The position numbers and the translations under genes were made by a program. This document shows, piece by piece, positions 40,005 through 47,463 of a stretch of DNA of 64,000 nucleotides; position 1 is the first letter of the stretch; every line of letters starts with the position of its first letter. This stretch comes from a virus, in IMG/VR virus record IMGVR_UViG_3300027857_000016, positions 1 through 64,000 of that record, one strand, 5' to 3'. A model generated the notes under the pieces. The model ran no database searches and was not told the origin of the DNA. It saw only the letters and a list, made by a program, of their open reading frames with translations.

Positions 40005-40187
40005 ATGACGCTCCCGCAGATTATTGAGATGTCTTGTGCTGACTGGCTCGCAGCTTCTGAGCGAAGCCAGATCGATCTCTCAAAAGGTCTTGAGATGAAC
40101 AAAGAGCGGTATCACATTGATGATCAACTGTTTCGGATTATCAAGAATACCATTAAGCAGTACGCACCAGAGAAAGATCTCGACTAA
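40005..40187 (+). pseudogene. C-terminal fragment of a second DUF5662 gene
   Basis: A 60-residue frame aligned with the last 60 residues of the 38761 product (EMSCADWLAASERSQ vs EMGCDWLAASSRSK; LEMNKERYHIDDQLF vs LLMNKERFGIGDQMF). The catalytic N-terminal part is absent. The ATG at 40005 has TTGAGGAT before it, so the fragment could still be translated. It probably lost its first half when the endonuclease gene arrived. Confidence 0.7.
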
Positions 40188-40203
40188 ACAGGAGACAGAT
40201 ATC

Positions 40204-40530
40204 ATGCGAACGTTTTTGCTCATGCGCTATGATAACCCATCGGCTCCCAGTTTCTTGGATGTAGAAGTGGCTGCTGAAGGAGTTATTTTTACCGAGAAGG
40301 TTGTGCTTTATCACCTCCATGATGAATCTATCACCATTTATGACTCAGTGGATGTCCTCAAAGGGACGTGGGTGGACGATGGCACACATTTCATCCAGTT
40401 CAAGGAGGGTATACCACTTCATGCCGTAGAGCGACATTTTACTCTGGCAGAGCAACAAGAGATTGTTCAGATCGTGGAGAAACACCTGAGACAACAATTA
40501 CGGTTACGTGGAAATACCTTGATGAAATGA
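40204..40530 (+). CDS. Hypothetical protein
   Basis: A 108-residue protein from ATG 40204, behind ACAGGAGAC. Mainly beta with a helical end (LAEQQEIVQIVEKHLRQQLR). No family recognised. Confidence 0.6.
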   Translation: MRTFLLMRYDNPSAPSFLDVEVAAEGVIFTEKVVLYHLHDESITIYDSVDVLKGTWVDDGTHFIQFKEGIPLHAVERHFTLAEQQEIVQIVEKHLRQQLRLRGNTLMK

Positions 40531-40539
40531 GGGAAGTGG

Positions 40540-40788
40540 ATGGTGGAGCCGCCAATGGATCTACGTGTGTCAGTTGAGGGACCAGAATATCAGAAGGTGG
40601 TACATGGTGTGGGTCAACATGGCAACGGTGCCTGGTTTACGTTGACTGTTGCTGTTCCTGGCTGGACTGGTGACATCCCCTATTCCATGCTCACGGATGT
40701 TCTTTTTAGCAGGCAGAGAGGGTCCCGGCATAGATTGCGCAAACGACCTGAGCGCATGAAGAAGAGGTGGAGGAGGGATATGCGATGA
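40540..40788 (+). CDS. Small basic hypothetical protein
   Basis: An 82-residue protein, strand-rich start and strongly basic end (RHRLRKRPERMKKRWRRDMR). An ATG at 40555 is an alternative start. Possible nucleic-acid contact. Confidence 0.5.
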   Translation: MVEPPMDLRVSVEGPEYQKVVHGVGQHGNGAWFTLTVAVPGWTGDIPYSMLTDVLFSRQRGSRHRLRKRPERMKKRWRRDMR

Positions 40789-40994
40789 AAGAGTTACCAG
40801 TTACGCAAACTGATACCCAACAGATCCCAATTCGATGTGAGACCACAGGCCGATTAGTAGCACGGGCAGATGAGCATGGCGTCTATTTCTTTTGTCGGCA
40901 ACACAATACTCAACATCTGATGTCATGGACTGCATTGGAAAGATTAAGAGAAGATATTCGGTTGGGAGAAGTGAAGCCGAAGCAGATGGTGTGA
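40785..40994 (+). CDS. Small Cys/His protein
   Basis: A 69-residue protein with CETTGRLVARADEHGVYFFC and a HNTQH stretch, consistent with a small zinc finger. Starts at the ATG overlapping the previous stop. Confidence 0.55.
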   Translation: MKELPVTQTDTQQIPIRCETTGRLVARADEHGVYFFCRQHNTQHLMSWTALERLREDIRLGEVKPKQMV

Positions 40995-41014
40995 GAGAAT
41001 ATCAGCGTCATAAA

Positions 41015-41044
41015 TTGCCTTTTCAGGCGAATTCATGGTATAAT
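41015..41044 (+). promoter_or_regulatory. Promoter of the Vsr-like endonuclease gene
   Basis: TTGCCT (41015-41020) and TATAAT (41039-41044), 18-bp spacer. The leader folds as GCCCTTG...CAAGGGC, and AAGG/CCTT around the SD can pair too. Confidence 0.55.
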
Positions 41045-41121
41045 GAGATTGGTTGATTGAGTTGTTGCCCTTGCGGTGATGGAAACACCCAAGGGCGTGA
41101 TAGCAAGGAGTGACCCTTACT

Positions 41122-42237
41122 ATGGATAGCACTATACCAGAAGGTTTTAAACGATGCAACAAATGTGATCTAGTGAAGCCGCTAGATGAGTTTTATACGA
41201 TGAAGAGGCCGAATGGGATAAGGAGTCCAAAGTACATATGTAAAGAGTGTGAGAATGTAGGATCTCAAAGCCGCTTCAAGCAAAAGAAAGTACAAGCAAA
41301 CAAAAAGTGCGCCTATCCACCCTGTGATACTATCATTGTGCCTTCCGCAACTTATTGCTCTGCTCACTTCCGGTTAAACCCTGAAGAGGTTGAGCGACGT
41401 GCTTCTAAATTCCCTCCTAAATCCACCTGCATTTTTCCTGGTTGTGGCAAACTAATCTCTCGCGGAGCATCATATTGTCATTATCACTATAATCGACGTG
41501 AACGATCCCACGTCACTAAATCTAAGATGTCTATGTCTGCTAAGAGACGAGCTAATACTCCAGAAGGCAGGGCAAGAATGTCTCAAGCTGCCAGCCTTGG
41601 AGGGAAAACATGGAAGGGACGGCACCACACACAGGAAACAAGAGATAAGATACGTGGAAAGCGTGCAATGCAAATTCTTTCTCGTGAAAGTCTGGAGAAG
41701 ACGTGGAGTAAAACGCGAGGTCGACCTGGCAATCGTGGCGGTATCCCCCATACAGAGGAAGTAAAGGCGAGGATCTCAACAACCCTACAGTCTAAGCGAG
41801 AGCACTTATCGCGGAAGGGTAGAGAGCGTTATGAACGTGAGACAGAGGAGCAACGGGAAAAACGACTTAATCACTGGATACAGGCTGGACAAGAGAGTAT
41901 AGCTAAGATTTTTAGTGGTACTACCATCGAAATGTTTATTGCTCAGCAACTCGACACTCTAGGTATTGAGTATGAAATGCAAAAGAAGATTGGTTACTAT
42001 ATTGCTGACTTTTGTATTCCTTCTCATATGATAGTGATAGAAGCAATGGGATGTTTCTGGCATGGGTGTGAGCAGTGTGGATATAATGAACCTTGGCATA
42101 TACTCAAGCGAGAGAAGGAGAAAGTGCGAACCGAAAGGATAGTGAAGAAGGGATATTCTGTTGTAGCCCTTTGGGAACACGAGATTCGTCGAGCAATGCA
42201 AGATAGCGGCTATATCTTGCAATTAGGAATTGAATAG
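41122..42237 (+). CDS. Vsr-like homing endonuclease with zinc fingers and NUMOD3
   Basis: A 371-residue protein. Three Cys-rich zinc modules lie at 12-43 (CNKC...CKEC), 63-82 (CAYPPC...CSAH) and 103-122 (CIFPGC...CHYH). Residues about 128-215 carry NUMOD3-like helices (SHVTKSKMSMSAKRR, TPEGRARMSQAA, HTQETRDKIRG). Residues about 265-360 match the Vsr/PD-(D/E)XK nuclease: YYIADFCIPSHMIVIEAMG then CFWHGCEQCG, ending in VVALWEHEI. D296 and the WEHE motif are present. The start at 41122 uses AAGGAG, 11 bases upstream. It carries its own promoter. Confidence 0.85.
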   Translation: MDSTIPEGFKRCNKCDLVKPLDEFYTMKRPNGIRSPKYICKECENVGSQSRFKQKKVQANKKCAYPPCDTIIVPSATYCSAHFRLNPEEVERRASKFPPKSTCIFPGCGKLISRGASYCHYHYNRRERSHVTKSKMSMSAKRRANTPEGRARMSQAASLGGKTWKGRHHTQETRDKIRGKRAMQILSRESLEKTWSKTRGRPGNRGGIPHTEEVKARISTTLQSKREHLSRKGRERYERETEEQREKRLNHWIQAGQESIAKIFSGTTIEMFIAQQLDTLGIEYEMQKKIGYYIADFCIPSHMIVIEAMGCFWHGCEQCGYNEPWHILKREKEKVRTERIVKKGYSVVALWEHEIRRAMQDSGYILQLGIE

Positions 42238-42245
42238 GCTATACT
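42217..42245 (+). promoter_or_regulatory. Promoter in the end of the Vsr-like gene
   Basis: TTGCAA (42217-42222) and TATACT (42240-42245), 17-bp spacer, reading into the protease and capsid genes. It may restore transcription after the cassette. Confidence 0.5.
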
Positions 42246-42294
42246 CTAAAGTAACAAAATATAATTGATGAAGAGCCATAGCGTAAGACGCATA

Positions 42295-42331
42295 GGCCGT
42301 CCATTTCAAATTGAAGGGACGGCCCCTTTTT
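42295..42331 (+). terminator. Hairpin with T-run at the start of the protease gene
   Basis: GGCCGTCC (42295-42302) pairs with GGACGGCC (42317-42324), followed by CCTTTTT (42325-42331). The T-run touches the first possible ATG of the protease. It can end the endonuclease transcript and may attenuate the protease transcript. Confidence 0.65.
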
Positions 42332-44185
42332 ATGGCAATAGACCTCTCCTCACAGACAATAGACGTTTGGCCTGAAGGTGCTGAAGAGCAGGGAATTGCT
42401 CGTTCCATGACCATGGACGAGCGCAATAAAGTTGATGACTCAGACTTTGCGTGGCCCGACGCCCCCGACCATCCAAAGTACCCCGTTCACGACCAGGCTC
42501 ATCTGGATGCTGCTGCAAAATTGATAGGACGTGCCCCTGCTGACAAACAGGACGAAATCAAAGCGCGTGCCAAAAGAATCGCTAAGCGTAAGGGTCTCAA
42601 ACTTCCTGATAGCTGGGAAGAGGGCAGCGCAAAAGACGATAGCACCAAAGATCGTGCCGTTGGAACGGAAGCGTCCTCTCCCAACATCCAGGTCACGATT
42701 GACGGAGCCATGCTTGCTGCCACCACTACGAGTACCAACGTTATTGCCGATATCACCCTCCACCGAGCAGCTGGAATGAATCACGATCCCTTCACGGGTA
42801 CACACAGTCATGCGCACCCAGCATTTGGCAGTCAAGGGGACGACGAGATGCATGAACATGAGCATAGCCACGATGGAGATGCTGACCACAAGCATAGTCA
42901 TGCCCACACGTCGGATGAAAAGAAGGATCGCTCTGTGGGTTCCATCGTTCAGGTGAGTGACCGTCATGTGATGTCTCTGCCTCTTGTGCGTATCGATGCA
43001 GCAAAACGGGAGGTCTGGGGGCAGGCAACGGCTGAAGTCCCTGACAGTTATGGGACGATCTTTGGATACTATCCCGAAGCCTGGACGCAGTGGCGAGGCA
43101 ATATCAGGGAGCAGCATGATCCCAAGAAGGCGGTAGGCAAGCGTGTTGATCTTGATTGTAATGATCAGGAACGCGCTGTTTATGTGGGATCTCGTGTGAG
43201 CCGTGGAGCGCAAGACACCTGGCTCAAGGTAGAGGACAACGTGCTGACAGGGTATAGCGCCTCCATTATCCCCGATGCTGAGTATGGCAATGACCCACGA
43301 CGCTGGCCAAAGAAAGAATACAACGGAAAAGAATATCCCTACCTCCCCCGCTATACCGTTGCTGAGTTATCCCTCGTTGATAATCCAGCCTGTCCTGGCT
43401 GCAATATCCAGATTGTGCGAGCTGATGGTTTTGCTACCGATGTTCTTGACCTGACTGAAGAAGAACCAGAGCAACCCAAACCAGTAGAGCGAGCAGGGGC
43501 CAGAGTCTCTGGCGCAACACGCGTCTCGAATCACAAATCCATTGGACATACCCTTCGAGCAGCTATCTCACAAATGCAGAACTGTGGGGGTGACTGCCCT
43601 CAGTGTACTGCTGCTATGAAAATCATTGATCCTGATGGGGATGGCGATATCGATCTTGGAGGCTATGACGACTCTGATGGTGACTGGCAATCGCTCTACA
43701 ATGGCAAACAAGAGGACATGGAGCGCGTGGTCACTGAACTCATCGAACGCTCACTCCAACCCGTCTATGCGCGATTTCAGGGCATTGCAGGCACCCTTGC
43801 TCGCAATAATGCTCTTCCAACGAATATTGATTCTCTGATTTCATCCTCCATCTCACGCGCATTTGAAGCGATTGACGCCAAGCTTACGGCGCTTCCGACA
43901 GAGGCAAGCCTCGCTGAAGTACGCGCTGAATTGTCAGCGGTAAAAGAGCGGGTTGTCCAGATTGCAGAGCAGCCGATGCCAGGGGGGCCGATTCTCAATG
44001 CAGGCGTGATGCCACGGGCGATTGAAAAGCAACTCCCAACTGATCCTCCCTACGCACCACCACGACCATCGATGGGGTCGGTGTATGACGCGATTGCAAC
44101 GATGTCACGGCAGGGTCAGCTCGATACCGAAGATAAACAAGTTGATGCAATGTACGCTGGCCTGCTGGCACAGCGCAGGAGATAG
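42332..44185 (+). CDS. Prohead protease with N-terminal extension
   Basis: A protein of about 617 residues; the ATG at 42332 has no good SD, and 42410 or 42416 are alternatives. The N-terminus (KVDDSDFAWP, KYPVHDQAHLDAA) resembles the small DUF found before phage proteases. A His-rich stretch (THSHAHP, HEHEHSHDGD) at about 150-195 could bind metal. Residues about 205-370 look like a prohead protease (XkdF/HK97-type: REQHDPKKAVGK with a His, and GYSASIIPDA with a Ser). The C-terminal third is helical and may act as scaffold for the capsid. It directly precedes the capsid gene. Confidence 0.7.
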   Translation: MAIDLSSQTIDVWPEGAEEQGIARSMTMDERNKVDDSDFAWPDAPDHPKYPVHDQAHLDAAAKLIGRAPADKQDEIKARAKRIAKRKGLKLPDSWEEGSAKDDSTKDRAVGTEASSPNIQVTIDGAMLAATTTSTNVIADITLHRAAGMNHDPFTGTHSHAHPAFGSQGDDEMHEHEHSHDGDADHKHSHAHTSDEKKDRSVGSIVQVSDRHVMSLPLVRIDAAKREVWGQATAEVPDSYGTIFGYYPEAWTQWRGNIREQHDPKKAVGKRVDLDCNDQERAVYVGSRVSRGAQDTWLKVEDNVLTGYSASIIPDAEYGNDPRRWPKKEYNGKEYPYLPRYTVAELSLVDNPACPGCNIQIVRADGFATDVLDLTEEEPEQPKPVERAGARVSGATRVSNHKSIGHTLRAAISQMQNCGGDCPQCTAAMKIIDPDGDGDIDLGGYDDSDGDWQSLYNGKQEDMERVVTELIERSLQPVYARFQGIAGTLARNNALPTNIDSLISSSISRAFEAIDAKLTALPTEASLAEVRAELSAVKERVVQIAEQPMPGGPILNAGVMPRAIEKQLPTDPPYAPPRPSMGSVYDAIATMSRQGQLDTEDKQVDAMYAGLLAQRRR

Positions 44186-44187
44186 AC

Positions 44188-45963
44188 ATGACTGTAACGG
44201 ATAACGTCATACAGGGTCAATTGCCACCAGGCGCACAAAAGAGCGTTGGCGATAGTAAACATGCCGCTGGTGTGATTGATGAGTCCTTGTATACCGAAAC
44301 CGATGTGCTTGCTAATCAGGCTCGCATGATGGCACGTGCTCGCAATGGCATCGCGTATGAAAACGGAGACGAATTTTCAGACCGCTTCGTGAGGGATGTG
44401 CGCGGGATGAACATGCCAAAACAATACGTTCATCAACGATTGAGCCAGGATACCATCAACGCTCTTCAGACTGGCAGCCAACAGCGCGATCAGCAGTATA
44501 TCGGGAATAACGCCGATTGGACCGGGTACTATCTGGAGCCATTGGCGAAATTTATTGTGCCGTATGACACTCCAGTGCGCAATATGCTGCCACGCTCACC
44601 AAGTGTAGGCATCGATGTCGAGAACTGGCGTGCCATCACGGATGTGTTTGGCGGTACTGGCCCAACGGTCGGACAGTTCATCCTCGCACAGCAGACCGCA
44701 CCACAGAAGGCATCATATACCTGGGCGAATAAAAGCAATGTCCTGCGTCAACTTGCCTTCTCCGACGTGGTGACCTTTGAGTCTGAGTTGTTTGGTCGGA
44801 TGTTCGAGCCGGATGTTCGAGCCAAGGTTGCTAGTAAACTTGCCCCGTCGCTTATGCTTGGGCAAGAGGTCTGGTACTTAAACGCCGCGCAGAACCTGTG
44901 GAATCCACCGCCTCCAAATACGCCAACCACAGCAACAACAGGTGGAACCGTTGCCGCTGCTACCTATTGGATCATCACAACCGCCGTGAATGCACAGGGC
45001 GAGACGTTGGCATACTCATTGCCACCAGCTTCTTCTTCTGTCCCATTCGCTATCTCTCAGACTACCTCTGGGAGTACCAGCACACTCTCATTCAATATCA
45101 TGAGGGTCCCGAACGCGGTCAGTTACAACGTCTATGTCGGATCTGGTTCAACACAACCTGCAAACTCTGCAATGTGGCGACAGTCAGCAACCACCCAGTT
45201 TGGCGGTTCGACTGCCCTCAATGATCCCGGCGGACTAGCCAGTGGGTACTTCAACGTCACGATGAGTGCAGCGCCTGCCACTTCTGGTACAGCATACTCA
45301 ACGGTGGTGACCGCAGGCAATACGGCGGTTGCCTATACTTCTGGTGGTGGTGGCACTCCAGCCAACCAGACACTGACCTTTGATGGCATCCAGTCACTCA
45401 CCTACCTCAATGCGGGCACACTTTCAACCGTTGGTGTTGGTGGCGAGACAGCAACAGTCAGACGCGTATCAGATACAGGTGGCGCTCTCGCTAAGACGGA
45501 TATTGACGGGTGGCTAGAGGCCATGTACCTCAATGCCCGTGCCAACCCTGAATGCCTCCTTGTCTCCGTGAAAGATCACAAGGCCCTCAGCAATATCATC
45601 ACCACATCCACCAATTATCGCGTCAACGTCCAGCCCACCGGGCCGTCTCAGACCGATTTGGTCGGAGGAGGCCGTGCGACGAAATGGATCAATCAGACGA
45701 CAGGACGAGTAATGGACATCATTATGACTCCGTATCTGATGCAAGGGACGATTTTGGCTCTTTCGCTTACCCTTCCTTTCCAGGTAGCAGAAATTGATAA
45801 ACCGCCATTACGGGTATCTGTGAACAGAGATATGTGGGCAATGGAATATCCACCTGACCAGTCTCACACTACACAATGGCTCTATAGCTGTTTTTCAAGC
45901 GAGACAGTTGTAAACCAATTTTTGGGCGGTGCTGGAGCGCTCGTAGGCTTAGTGACTGCTTAA
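44188..45963 (+). CDS. Major capsid protein with an inserted beta-sandwich domain
   Basis: A 591-residue protein two bases after the protease, start behind AGGAGATAG. The first part (1-245) and last part (about 430-591; DGWLEAMYLNARANPECLLV, IIMTPYLMQGTILAL, DMWAMEYPP) fit an HK97-type capsid protein. The middle (about 250-320) is fibronectin/Ig-like: TYWIITTAVNAQGETLAYSL and VPNAVSYNVYVGSG. Its length beyond the usual 300-400 residues is due to this and a Gly/Thr-rich stretch (about 375-430). No other candidate coat protein is in the window. Confidence 0.8.
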   Translation: MTVTDNVIQGQLPPGAQKSVGDSKHAAGVIDESLYTETDVLANQARMMARARNGIAYENGDEFSDRFVRDVRGMNMPKQYVHQRLSQDTINALQTGSQQRDQQYIGNNADWTGYYLEPLAKFIVPYDTPVRNMLPRSPSVGIDVENWRAITDVFGGTGPTVGQFILAQQTAPQKASYTWANKSNVLRQLAFSDVVTFESELFGRMFEPDVRAKVASKLAPSLMLGQEVWYLNAAQNLWNPPPPNTPTTATTGGTVAAATYWIITTAVNAQGETLAYSLPPASSSVPFAISQTTSGSTSTLSFNIMRVPNAVSYNVYVGSGSTQPANSAMWRQSATTQFGGSTALNDPGGLASGYFNVTMSAAPATSGTAYSTVVTAGNTAVAYTSGGGGTPANQTLTFDGIQSLTYLNAGTLSTVGVGGETATVRRVSDTGGALAKTDIDGWLEAMYLNARANPECLLVSVKDHKALSNIITTSTNYRVNVQPTGPSQTDLVGGGRATKWINQTTGRVMDIIMTPYLMQGTILALSLTLPFQVAEIDKPPLRVSVNRDMWAMEYPPDQSHTTQWLYSCFSSETVVNQFLGGAGALVGLVTA

Positions 45964-46014
45964 ATAAATAGTGTATCTATTAGTCCGATCTGGCTCAAGA
46001 AGCCGGTTTATCGG

Positions 46015-46043
46015 TTGACCTTAACAACAAAATAGAGTACAAT
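46015..46043 (+). promoter_or_regulatory. Promoter of the GIY-YIG gene at 46149
   Basis: TTGACC (46015-46020) and TACAAT (46038-46043), 17-bp spacer, right after the capsid gene. Confidence 0.65.
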
Positions 46044-46047
46044 GCAT

Positions 46048-46114
46048 GTGGTTGTCTAGGGACGGATTGATCATCCGTTCCGAAGAAGCGTTACCTTGAC
46101 GCTCTGGCAACCAC
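46048..46114 (+). ncRNA. Three-way-junction RNA leader
   Basis: GTGGTTG (46048-46054) closes with CAACCAC (46108-46114). Inside are GGGACGGAT/ATCCGTTCC (46059-46067 with 46073-46081, loop TGATC) and AGCGT/ACGCT (46087-46091 with 46099-46103). All three helices fit one fold, a junction of about 67 nt, at the start of the endonuclease transcript. It matches no riboswitch I know. Confidence 0.5.
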
Positions 46115-46126
46115 CACGATCAAGGT

Positions 46127-46143
46127 TAAACTTAAGGAGTTTA
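46127..46143 (+). promoter_or_regulatory. SD hairpin of the GIY-YIG gene
   Basis: TAAACT (46127-46132) pairs with AGTTTA (46138-46143); the SD AAGGAG lies in loop and stem, which would hinder ribosome access. Confidence 0.5.
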
Positions 46144-46148
46144 GAACT

Positions 46149-47021
46149 ATGCCTCAGTGTGGCATCTATCAGATCGTAAACACGATCACTGGTGACTGTT
46201 ATGTTGGCAGTGCTGTTAATTTTCATGTACGCAAATTGCGTCACCTCAACGAATTACGGCAAGGTATCCATCATTCTCTCCATCTCCAACGTGCATACGA
46301 TAAGTACGGCAAAGATGTCTTCGTTTTCACTTTTCTCGAAGATGTTATAAGAGATCGAGATACCCTCTTCCAGCGTGAAAGCCATTGGGTACAGCAACTA
46401 CATCCTCAGTACAACACAGGCAAAGTAAATGCAACTGCCCTTGGCGCGAAACGGACAGAAGAAACCCGTAAGCGCATAACTGAAAAAGCTACGGGACGGA
46501 AGCATTCTGAGGAAACTAGGCGAAAGCAATCAGAACGTAAGTTCGGTATCAAACAATCTCCCGAATTCATACAGAAGCGCTCAGAAGGCATGCTTGGTCA
46601 CGCAGTTTCTGAGGAAAATCGCCAGAAATTTGCTGAAAGAAGTCGTGAGATGTGGGCAAATCGCACACCTGAAGAAAAGCGTGCGATTGTAGAAAAGCGT
46701 TCACCTGAAGTTCAAGAGAAGAATCGAGAACGAATGCGTGAACTTGGCAAAGATCCTGACAGGATTGCACATATCAAGCAAGTGCATTTGGGTGCCAAGC
46801 GGTCTGAAGAGACACGTCAGAAGCAACGTGAGGCGTGGGTAAGACGGAAACAAAGACAACTGGAGAATCCGAAACCTCCAGTAGAAAATACGCAGCCTCC
46901 CAAAGAGTATAAGTACTCTGAGGAGACTCGAAGAAGGATGTCTGAAGGGAAAAAGGCATCCTGGGACAAAAAGAAAGCCGCGCAAGCGGAAACGATACAA
47001 CAACAAAATCTGTTTGATTAA
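46149..47021 (+). CDS. GIY-YIG homing endonuclease with NUMOD3 repeats
   Basis: A 290-residue protein. The GIY-YIG core has GIY at 5-7, YVG at 18-20, an Arg in HVRKLRHLNEL and a Glu in FQRESHWVQQL. Residues about 95-170 and 215-275 carry NUMOD3-type repeats (LGAKRTEETRKRI, TGRKHSEETRRKQS, LGAKRSEETRQKQ, YKYSEETRRRMSEGKK) that bind DNA. It separates the capsid gene from the small structural gene at 47076. Confidence 0.88.
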   Translation: MPQCGIYQIVNTITGDCYVGSAVNFHVRKLRHLNELRQGIHHSLHLQRAYDKYGKDVFVFTFLEDVIRDRDTLFQRESHWVQQLHPQYNTGKVNATALGAKRTEETRKRITEKATGRKHSEETRRKQSERKFGIKQSPEFIQKRSEGMLGHAVSEENRQKFAERSREMWANRTPEEKRAIVEKRSPEVQEKNRERMRELGKDPDRIAHIKQVHLGAKRSEETRQKQREAWVRRKQRQLENPKPPVENTQPPKEYKYSEETRRRMSEGKKASWDKKKAAQAETIQQQNLFD

Positions 47022-47029
47022 CTCCTCTT

Positions 47030-47067
47030 CCTCCATTGGAACGAGTTAACAAACGTTCTAATGGAGG
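47030..47067 (+). promoter_or_regulatory. Hairpin enclosing the SD of the gene at 47076
   Basis: CCTCCATT-G-GAACG (47030-47043) pairs with CGTTC-T-AATGGAGG (47054-47067) around a 10-nt loop. The SD GGAGG (47063-47067) is entirely within the stem. Confidence 0.65.
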
Positions 47068-47075
47068 TTTCCTCT

Positions 47076-47423
47076 ATGGACAATCCGAATGTGGCATCCA
47101 CGACTGGCGAGGCGATTCCTTTTTCGACGTCTGTCCCACCTGTGGTGAGCAAGTCTGGTCACCCATTCCAGCAAGTGGAACCATTTGCTGTTGCTGCAAA
47201 TACCTCGCAAACACCGATGAGTTTTGAGACAACCGTCAAAACCTCCTATGAACTTGCGAACAGTGAAGCCGTACAAGGGGCAAAATACACCTTTGGGCAG
47301 CAGGGGTCCATTCCTGGACAGCCACCGATGGTACCAAAGGGGTCGCTTCCATCATTTGAAAAGCTCGATATGAAACCATTGCCTATGCAGGGGTTACCTA
47401 CGCCCCCAGACTATAAACCGTAA
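47076..47423 (+). CDS. Small structural or accessory protein
   Basis: A 115-residue Pro/Ser/Gln-rich protein, low in secondary structure, ending in PTPPDYKP. The gene at 48933 also ends in DYKP. Starts at the ATG after GGAGG. Position after the capsid suggests a head decoration or stabilising peptide, an inference only. Confidence 0.6.
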   Translation: MDNPNVASTTGEAIPFSTSVPPVVSKSGHPFQQVEPFAVAANTSQTPMSFETTVKTSYELANSEAVQGAKYTFGQQGSIPGQPPMVPKGSLPSFEKLDMKPLPMQGLPTPPDYKP

Positions 47424-47463
47424 TCAGGGCATCCATGTGGGATGGAAGGGATGAGAGAGAACG

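Noticed and set aside
46048-46148. Group I intron around the GIY-YIG gene
   Set aside because: Capsid and next gene are complete and not split, and no group I core was recognised; the gene is free-standing.
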